DNA of 19,739 bases from SbD1 sp039679945 (GTDB taxonomy: Bacteria > Desulfobacterota > Syntrophobacteria > Syntrophobacterales > Syntrophobacteraceae). The notes beneath the pieces are model-generated. The model had not been told where the DNA came from. It saw nothing but the letters and a program-made list of their open reading frames with translations, and ran no database searches. Below, piece after piece: positions 15,016 to 19,739 of the stretch. The first letter of the stretch is position 1. Each line of letters opens with the position of its first letter. The stretch spans positions 1-19,739 of the forward strand of contig JBDKTY010000198.1 of NCBI GenBank assembly GCA_039679945.1, in the 5' to 3' direction. The translations under genes and the position numbers were made by a program.

Positions 15016-15027
15016 AGCCTACCAGTT

Positions 15028-15558
15028 CTACTTAAGCCGCAAAGGCAAACCAGCGGTGACCAATGTCACCGATGCGCAGGTTTTTGCGAGTCTTTGATTG
15101 ATGCTTCCCGCAAGGTCCCGGAACCTTCGGGCAAGCGCGTTTTCGGGAACGATTCCACCCCCGACCTCGTTGGAGACAATAACGAGCGGATAATCGACCG
15201 TTGCAAGAGCGGTGCACAACTCATCTGCGCACTGATCGGGATCAAGCGTGGTGAAACACAGGAGATTACTCAGCCATAATGTGATGCAGTCAATAAGCAC
15301 CGGGCTGCCTTTACCGCGAAGTCCCCGGACCACATCCGGAAGCGCTGTCGGGCATTCGATTGTCTCCCACTTTTCCATTCTTCGCATGCGGTGAAGTTTG
15401 ACCCGCTGTTTCATCTCCTCATCCAGGACCTGTGCGGTGGCAATGTAGATGAAGGGAGGGGCGAAGCACTCGATGATCGATTCGGCATAAGAGCTTTTCC
15501 CGCTTTTGGCGCCGCCAAGCACGAGCAGTGGTGTGTTGATTTCCCGTTGAAGCTTCAT
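15028..15558 (-). CDS. cobU: Adenosylcobinamide kinase / adenosylcobinamide-phosphate guanylyltransferase CobU
   Basis: 176 residues. The bifunctional enzyme phosphorylates adenosylcobinamide and then transfers GMP to it. The P-loop is GGAKSGKS (15-22), and the guanylylated histidine is likely His56 in LHRMRR. Later motifs are IDCITLWLSNL (89-99) and VSNEVGGGIVPENALARRFR. Its ATG overlaps the stop of the DUF3842 gene by 4 bases, which indicates translational coupling. Confidence 0.95.
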   Translation of the reverse strand: MKLQREINTPLLVLGGAKSGKSSYAESIIECFAPPFIYIATAQVLDEEMKQRVKLHRMRRMEKWETIECPTALPDVVRGLRGKGSPVLIDCITLWLSNLLCFTTLDPDQCADELCTALATVDYPLVIVSNEVGGGIVPENALARRFRDLAGSINQRLAKTCASVTLVTAGLPLRLK

Positions 15559-15986
15559 TGGGTGCTTTCGGAGGCCATGAGGGGTTCGAGATGTTCTGAA
15601 ACCAGCCTGTCAACCATGTGGGGGAGTGGCTCACGAATGGTTCCAACTACGGAGATGGATTCCTGGGTAAGAGGCAGCAGAAGTTTATGGGCTGACGATC
15701 CTCCTATTGCCTGAACCATGTTCGGAGTCATCTCGCCCATCATGGCGTTGGCAACCAGAATGGAAAGGGGACCAATGATGATGTCAACCTGCCCGGCACA
15801 GTGGCGGATGGCGTTCTCTCCCGAGGCGCCCTTATTCGCTCCGCCCTTCATCATCTGCGCGGTCGCGATGGCATTCGTCCCCAATGCCCAGACCTCGGCC
15901 CTCTCGCCGTATGCCTCTTTGATCTTTCTGATGATGGTGGTTCCTATACCACCTCCCTGTCCGTCTATGACAGCAATACGCGTCAA
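15555..15986 (-). CDS. DUF3842 family protein
   Basis: 143 residues, no known function. It begins with a dinucleotide-binding-like strand and glycine loop, RIAVIDGQGGGIG, followed by a segment with ALGTNAIATAQMMKGGANKG and a central DIIIGPLSILVANAMMGEMT. Such proteins occur in clostridia and deltaproteobacteria. It overlaps cobU by 4 bases, and its own start overlaps the upstream small gene by 4 bases, so it is tightly embedded in a cobalamin operon. A role with corrinoids or nucleotides is a guess from position and fold. Confidence 0.85.
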   Translation of the reverse strand: MTRIAVIDGQGGGIGTTIIRKIKEAYGERAEVWALGTNAIATAQMMKGGANKGASGENAIRHCAGQVDIIIGPLSILVANAMMGEMTPNMVQAIGGSSAHKLLLPLTQESISVVGTIREPLPHMVDRLVSEHLEPLMASESTQ

Positions 15987-16270
15987 GGGAGATCCTCCCG
16001 GGATTCAGCACCTGATCCGGTGCGGGTTCGTGGTGTGCGGATACTCCATGTCCTGAAAAATTCGTGGTACCTCAGGATGTATACCTCCCCGGCATCTGTT
16101 TTCACTCTGCAATAGTACAACGGCATGCGCGTCGCATCCATGCGTCCTTCATACCACCTGTCCAGCACTTGCTCAACCAGGTATTCCGTCCCGCGCCATA
16201 AGAATGAGAGAGGTTCCTGCGCGCCCTTGTATTCGTCCCGTGTTTTTACGGTGATTACTTCAAATTCCAA
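15983..16270 (-). CDS. Small conserved-looking protein (DUF6504-like), first gene of the cob operon
   Basis: 95 residues from a TTG start with GGGG seven bases upstream. The core, EPLSFLWRGTEYLVEQVLDR, then a W-rich turn and YYCRVKTDAGEVYILRYHEF, resembles small DUF6504-type proteins, which share an F-x-W-R-G-x-x-Y-x-V-x-x-V-L-D-x-W pattern. The last 20 residues (RTPRTRTGSGAESREDLP) look unstructured. No function is known. The 4-base overlap with DUF3842 places it in the same operon. Confidence 0.7.
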   Translation of the reverse strand: MEFEVITVKTRDEYKGAQEPLSFLWRGTEYLVEQVLDRWYEGRMDATRMPLYYCRVKTDAGEVYILRYHEFFRTWSIRTPRTRTGSGAESREDLP

Positions 16271-16385
16271 TCAGGCCCCGATGCCTTTTCGTGATGCATT
16301 TTTCCGGCAAATTAAGTACATATTCAGCCTTGGTCCCGATGCCTTCCTGGTTCCGTCTTTTCGAAGATATCTCCGATCGGCGGTG

Positions 16386-16401
16386 GTATAATAGATTATA
16401 C
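16386..16401 (+). promoter_or_regulatory. Extended -10 promoter overlapped by a perfect palindrome
   Basis: TGGTATAAT (16384-16392) is an ideal extended -10 box on the plus strand; no good -35 is needed in that class. The box is the left arm of GTATAAT-AG-ATTATAC, a perfect 7-2-7 palindrome. A repressor bound there would block the promoter. It drives the NAD-salvage pair starting at 16489, leaving a leader of about 90 bases. NAD-related repressors such as NrtR or NiaR are candidates only by context. Confidence 0.6.
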
Positions 16402-16488
16402 AGGAAAATCGGATATATCAATATAGTTCAACCCGCCGGTCCATCATTGCCCGCCGTCGGCACGATGATCCGTTGGAGGAGAGCAAGG

Positions 16489-17052
16489 ATGTCATCGCGT
16501 TGTCTCGTTGTAATTGACCTGCTCAATGATTTTCTCGATCCCCGCGGCGCCCTCTACTGCGGAGAGTCGGCCAGGGGTATCATTCCGGTCATCCGCGGTC
16601 TGACCGATTCTTTTCATGCCATGGGTGATCCCGTCATCTACCTGCGCGATTCCCATTCCCCTTCGGACAAAGAATTTGAACTCTTTGCGCCTCATGCTGT
16701 AAAAGGCTCCTGGGGATCTGAGATTATCCGGGAACTCTGGCCGGCCGCAAATGCCCTCGTTGTGGATAAAACCCGGTTCTCCGGGTTTTTCGGGAACAAC
16801 CTGGCGGAAATTCTTTTGAATCTTGGTCCCAGGGAGGTTTGGGTTACCGGTGTGCTCACCTCGATATGTGTAATGGATACAGCGGGCGGGCTTCGCAATC
16901 GGGATTATACCGTTGTGATTCCGGTGGATGCCGTGGCGGATATCGATCCCGTGTGGCATGATTTTGCGCTTTCGCGAATGAAGAAAGTGTATGGAGCGAG
17001 ACTTGTGGAGGCCCGTGATGCGGTGGAAGCTGCCGAACGCCGTGGCCGATGA
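16489..17052 (+). CDS. pncA: Isochorismatase-family hydrolase, probable nicotinamidase
   Basis: 187 residues. The catalytic triad of the family is visible: Asp10 in VVIDLLNDFLD, Lys94 in VDKTRFSGF, and Cys127 in VTGVLTSICVMD. A metal site of the nicotinamidase type is also present: Asp54 and His56 in LRDSHSPSD, and His69 in FAPHAVKGSWG. Nicotinamidase converts nicotinamide to nicotinate, the substrate of the enzyme encoded 18 bases downstream, so the context strongly supports this role over other cysteine hydrolases. The frame is open to 16291, but ATG 16489 has GGAGGAG and a correct N-terminus. Confidence 0.85.
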   Translation: MSSRCLVVIDLLNDFLDPRGALYCGESARGIIPVIRGLTDSFHAMGDPVIYLRDSHSPSDKEFELFAPHAVKGSWGSEIIRELWPAANALVVDKTRFSGFFGNNLAEILLNLGPREVWVTGVLTSICVMDTAGGLRNRDYTVVIPVDAVADIDPVWHDFALSRMKKVYGARLVEARDAVEAAERRGR

Positions 17053-17070
17053 TTTTATGGGGAGTGGTGG

Positions 17071-18462
17071 ATGGGATTGTGGGATAAGTACCGGCCCGAA
17101 CTGGTAACTGATCTTTATGAACTTACGATGGCGGCGAGCTATCTCGAAGAGAGAATGTCAGGGGACGCCACCTTCAGTCTTTTTATCAGGGATTATCCCG
17201 ACTGGCGGTCCTATTTCGTCTCCGCGGGAATAGACCACCTGATGGAACTGCTGGCCGATTTGCGCTTCGACGAAAGCACCCTCGAATACATCGCCTCACT
17301 CGGTAAATTTTCTCCCAAATTTCTTGAATACCTGCGACATTTTCGCTTCTCGGGCACGGTAAGGGCGATACCCGAAGGAAGGATCTTCTTTACCCAGGAA
17401 CCCATCGTCGAAGTGACCGCCCCAATCATAGAGGCGCAGATTGTCGAAACACTTGTCATGAATGTCGTCCAGCTTGAAACCATGATGGCGAGCAAGGCCG
17501 CGCGAATGGTTCAGGCCGCTCGCGGAAATGGGCTGATCGATTTTGGAATGCGGCGGTCGCACGGCGTGGATGCCGCAGTCAAGGCCGCCCGCGCAAGCTA
17601 TATTGTCGGGTTCCAGGGGACAAGCAATCTGCTGGCGGGGAAACTCTACGGCATCCCGGTGTACGGGACCATGGCGCACTCTTACGTGACAAGCTTTCCG
17701 TGCGAGCTGGATGCTTATTCGGCCTTCGCTCGAACCTTTCCCGACAATGCCGTCCTCCTGATCGATACCTATGACACCCTATCCGGGGCGAGAAAGGCCA
17801 TAGAGACCGCCAGACTTCTGGAGCAGAAGGGAAAGAGGCTGATCGCGGTGCGGCTGGACAGCGGCGATATGGCGGAGTTGAGCCGCCAGGTACGGCTGAT
17901 CCTCGACCAGGCGGGTCTGGTTGACGTCCAGGTCATGGCAAGCGGAAATCTCGATGAGTTCAGAATTGAGTCTCTGGTTAGTTCGGGCGCGAAAATCGAT
18001 ACCTACGCCGTCGGCACTCGTCTGTGCGTCTCGGCCGACGCTCCTTACCTGGATATCGCGTACAAACTTGTCGAATACGATGGTAAACCCATACTCAAGC
18101 TGTCAACGGGGAAGAAAACCTGGATTGGCAAAAAGCAGGTATATCGCGCCTATGATGCTCAAGGCATGATGGAGCATGACAGTCTGTGCCTCGCCGAACT
18201 TTCCGAGCACGCCGAAGGCGAGCCGCTGCTGCGCAAGGTGATGGAGAAGGGACAACCGTGCTACGAACCCGAGCCGCTGGAGAAGATTCGGGCCAGGTTC
18301 ATGGATGACTGGCGGCGATTACCGATGGCGATTCGGGAGATCCGCCCCAGCGAAAACCTTCGGGTTGAGGTAAGCGATTCGCTTCGGGAGATGGACGAGA
18401 GCGTTTCACGGAAAAAAAGGGTTGAAGAAGTAGATCCCTGGTCTCCCAGCGTTCTGAATTAG
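17071..18462 (+). CDS. pncB: Nicotinate phosphoribosyltransferase
   Basis: 463 residues. Makes nicotinate mononucleotide from nicotinate and PRPP with ATP use (Preiss-Handler NAD salvage). Family motifs: LVTDLYELTMA (11-21), IDFGMRRSHG (156-165), GTMAHSYV with the phosphorylated-type His203, LIDTYDTLSGA (230-240), VRLDSGD (260-266), ASGNLDE, and YAVGTRLCVS. The length fits bacterial enzymes. GGGGAG precedes the ATG. It forms a two-gene operon with the hydrolase upstream. Confidence 0.95.
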   Translation: MGLWDKYRPELVTDLYELTMAASYLEERMSGDATFSLFIRDYPDWRSYFVSAGIDHLMELLADLRFDESTLEYIASLGKFSPKFLEYLRHFRFSGTVRAIPEGRIFFTQEPIVEVTAPIIEAQIVETLVMNVVQLETMMASKAARMVQAARGNGLIDFGMRRSHGVDAAVKAARASYIVGFQGTSNLLAGKLYGIPVYGTMAHSYVTSFPCELDAYSAFARTFPDNAVLLIDTYDTLSGARKAIETARLLEQKGKRLIAVRLDSGDMAELSRQVRLILDQAGLVDVQVMASGNLDEFRIESLVSSGAKIDTYAVGTRLCVSADAPYLDIAYKLVEYDGKPILKLSTGKKTWIGKKQVYRAYDAQGMMEHDSLCLAELSEHAEGEPLLRKVMEKGQPCYEPEPLEKIRARFMDDWRRLPMAIREIRPSENLRVEVSDSLREMDESVSRKKRVEEVDPWSPSVLN

Positions 18463-18605
18463 ACTCGCGCGCCAGCCGGTCACGACTCGGGATGCCCCAA
18501 AAGCGCGCTGAATGCGGGATGGAACGGATTGATCCTCGAGGATGCCCAGCCGCGACGGGGGAGGGCAATTCAGTCTGTTTGCCTGTTTACGAAAGCAGTT
18601 CCGCT

Positions 18606-18978
18606 TTAGCGGCCGGCGATATTCTCCATCTCTGAAGCGGCACTGACGCGGCGCATTCCCGTTCTTTTCCAGACAAGAACCGATCGGGGTCTGTCAATGC
18701 CGGGCAGTGTATAGGAACAGCTATCCCGTGCTACCAGCTCCGGGGAGGTTTCCACGCCCGGTTCCCCGGATTCCGAACCCGCCCACCAGGCAAACAGGCC
18801 GTCATCATCAAGAGTCTGATTCCCAAGGATCGAGAGATGCCGCGGTTCCAGTCTGACAGCGCGCATCGTTATCAGGCTGAACCTCATCCTGTTGCCGGGC
18901 GCCTGGGCGAAGTCTTCCCATCTGCCGTGAACCGGATGGATGCCTTTATGCCGGAGTTTGGCTACCACCACGGCGAGC
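18606..18978 (-). pseudogene. Truncated second copy of the rsmG 3' part
   Basis: The minus-strand frame reads LAVVVAKLRHKGIHPVHGR, then WEDFAQAPGNRMRFSLITMR and AVRLEPRHLSILGNQTLDDD. It lines up without any gap with the rsmG gene entering from the right, at a constant offset of 726 bp. Similarity covers about 18668-18977 and stops at CGGCGAG, five bases from a REP-like inverted repeat. The N-terminal half with the SAM-binding site is missing. The stop codons of both copies also sit exactly 726 bp apart, although the last 20 residues have diverged (SAASEMENIAGR here). The frame has stayed open, and upstream it runs through the repeat to an ATG at 19052, so a short protein could still be made. 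Confidence 0.7.
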
Positions 18979-18981
18979 CCG

Positions 18982-19062
18982 GTAGGTTGGGGTGAGCGGA
19001 GCGAACCCCAACACCCATGCTTGTGGAAAATGTTGGGGTTCGCTCCGCTCACCCCAACCTAC
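18982..19062. repeat. REP/BIME-like element: 32-bp perfect inverted repeat
   Basis: The arm at 18982-19013 (starting GTAGGTTGGGGTGAGCGG) is repeated perfectly in inverse orientation at 19031-19062, with a 17-base spacer. Each arm is itself a hairpin: GTTGGGGT and ACCCCAAC flank GAGCGGAGCG. This nested architecture is that of paired REP sequences, which are often spread by RAYT transposases. The element lies exactly at the truncation point of the rsmG copy. Confidence 0.85.
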
Positions 19063-19331
19063 AGGCGAGAGGCTGCAGGGCTGAACAAGCAAAGGTCCAA
19101 AGTTTCGAGACCCCTGACAGGTTTTCTCGGGCCCCGGCTATTGCTTAGCGGAGTATCTTGCGCTTCGGGCCCGGATAACGAGTGTCCGGGCTTGATCGCT
19201 TCGACGGGGCGCAAAAAGGTACACATTGGCCGGTCAATCCGGGCTACCCGTCTGCCCGGCTGGCGAGTTCCACATTCGACCAAATGGAAGCTGCTCGGAT
19301 TCTTCCTTCTGGCAGCGGATGCGGCCCCGCC

Positions 19332-19739
19332 TTATCCGCGGCCGCTCCTCGCAGCTTTGGGAGCCGTGATGGTGTTGCTCGAGTCGGCCTTTCTCCAGAT
19401 AAAAACCGATCGGGGTCTGTCGATGCCGGGCAGTGTATAGGAACATGGTTCCAGCGGGGTCAGCCCGGCCGAAGGTTCCACGGCCGGCATTCCCGATTCC
19501 GGACCCGCCCACCAGGCAAACAGGCCGTCATCATCAAGAGTGTGATTCGCAAGGATCGAGAGATGCCGCGGTTCCAGTCTGACAGCGCGCATCGTTATCA
19601 GGCTGAACCTCATCCTGTTGCCGGGCGCATGGGCGAAGTCTTCCCATCTGCCGTGAACCTGATGGATGCCTTTAAGCCCGAGTTTGGCTACCACCACGGC
19701 GAGGAAACTTACCTTTTTCCGGCTCGCATCCAGCAGAGT
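19332..19739 (-). CDS. rsmG: RsmG-like 16S rRNA m7G methyltransferase, C-terminal part (partial)
   Basis: The gene enters from the right edge; 135 codons are visible. The first residues, TLLDASRKKVSFLAVVVAKL, match the RsmG segment after SAM motif I (V-D-S-x-x-K-R-x-x-F-L). Next come GIHQVHGRWEDF and ITMRAVRLEPRHLSIL (R-A-V/F motif), GLFAWWAG (family: G-x-x-x-A-L-K-G), and near the end CSYTLPGIDRPRSVFIWRK, the typical Y-x-L-P-x-x-x-x-R-x-(I/V)-x-V-x-(R/K) finish. RsmG methylates N7 of G527 in 16S rRNA. The lysine of the usual LKG motif is replaced by W-A-G, which is unusual. The tail after WRK (ADSSNTITAPKAARSGRG) looks unstructured. Confidence 0.8.
   Translation of the reverse strand, partial: TLLDASRKKVSFLAVVVAKLGLKGIHQVHGRWEDFAHAPGNRMRFSLITMRAVRLEPRHLSILANHTLDDDGLFAWWAGPESGMPAVEPSAGLTPLEPCSYTLPGIDRPRSVFIWRKADSSNTITAPKAARSGRG

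Noticed and set aside
16271..16488. Cobalamin riboswitch in front of the cob operon
   Set aside because: I could not find the conserved B12-box or the expected length of structured leader between the divergent operons.
18940..19440. 166-codon plus-strand frame across the REP element and rsmG
   Set aside because: Runs through the inverted repeat and antisense to rsmG; no domain or ribosome-binding site.

Overview
The window looks like chromosomal DNA of a moderately GC-rich, anaerobic, Gram-negative bacterium, most likely a deltaproteobacterium in the broad sense (Desulfobacterota, perhaps a sulfate-reducing or syntrophic lineage). This is an inference from the gene mix: a FhlA-like sigma-54 activator, a short ModE-type regulator with a separate molbindin, a DUF3842 protein next to cobU/cobS, a short DksA, an alpha-type glutamine synthetase, and a Ser/Thr kinase with PEGA and SPOR domains. 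No rRNA, tRNA, CRISPR array, intact insertion sequence or phage module was seen.

Left part (1-6140), regulation and molybdenum. A gene running off the left edge has a near-consensus sigma-54 promoter and two upstream repeats 40 bp apart. A GAF-AAA+-Fis sigma-54 activator is encoded divergently from it. A ModE-type HTH protein and a 69-residue molbindin (Mop) follow on the minus strand, with two related 24-bp palindromes that could be molybdate-responsive operators. After a gene-poor stretch of about 0.9 kb comes a secreted protein with two SUOX-fold-like repeats and its own terminator. Beyond it lie the decayed start of a second molbindin and an unrecognised ORF.

Middle part (6400-13230). 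This holds glnA (GSI-alpha type, minus strand), a small protein resembling a histidine-kinase dimerisation domain that lacks the histidine, an 819-residue membrane Ser/Thr kinase, a short DnaJ-like protein with a reduced zinc finger, moaC (molybdenum cofactor synthesis) and a DksA-type RNA polymerase regulator.

Right part (13250-19739). A compact minus-strand operon encodes a small DUF6504-like protein, DUF3842, cobU, cobS and birA. A plus-strand NAD-salvage pair (nicotinamidase-like hydrolase and nicotinate phosphoribosyltransferase) is driven from a TATAAT promoter overlaid by a perfect palindrome. The right end carries the C-terminal half of an rsmG-like gene entering from outside, plus a second truncated copy of its 3' part exactly 726 bp away. 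A 32-bp perfect inverted repeat (REP/BIME-like) lies at the truncation point.

Functional links: ModE, Mop, the Mop relic, MoaC and the SUOX-like protein suggest a molybdenum theme. CobU/CobS, BirA and the NAD pair form a cofactor theme. The strongest leads are the sigma-54 control region, the split ModE/Mop pair with its palindromes, the tandem SUOX-like protein, and the partial rsmG duplication bordered by a REP pair.
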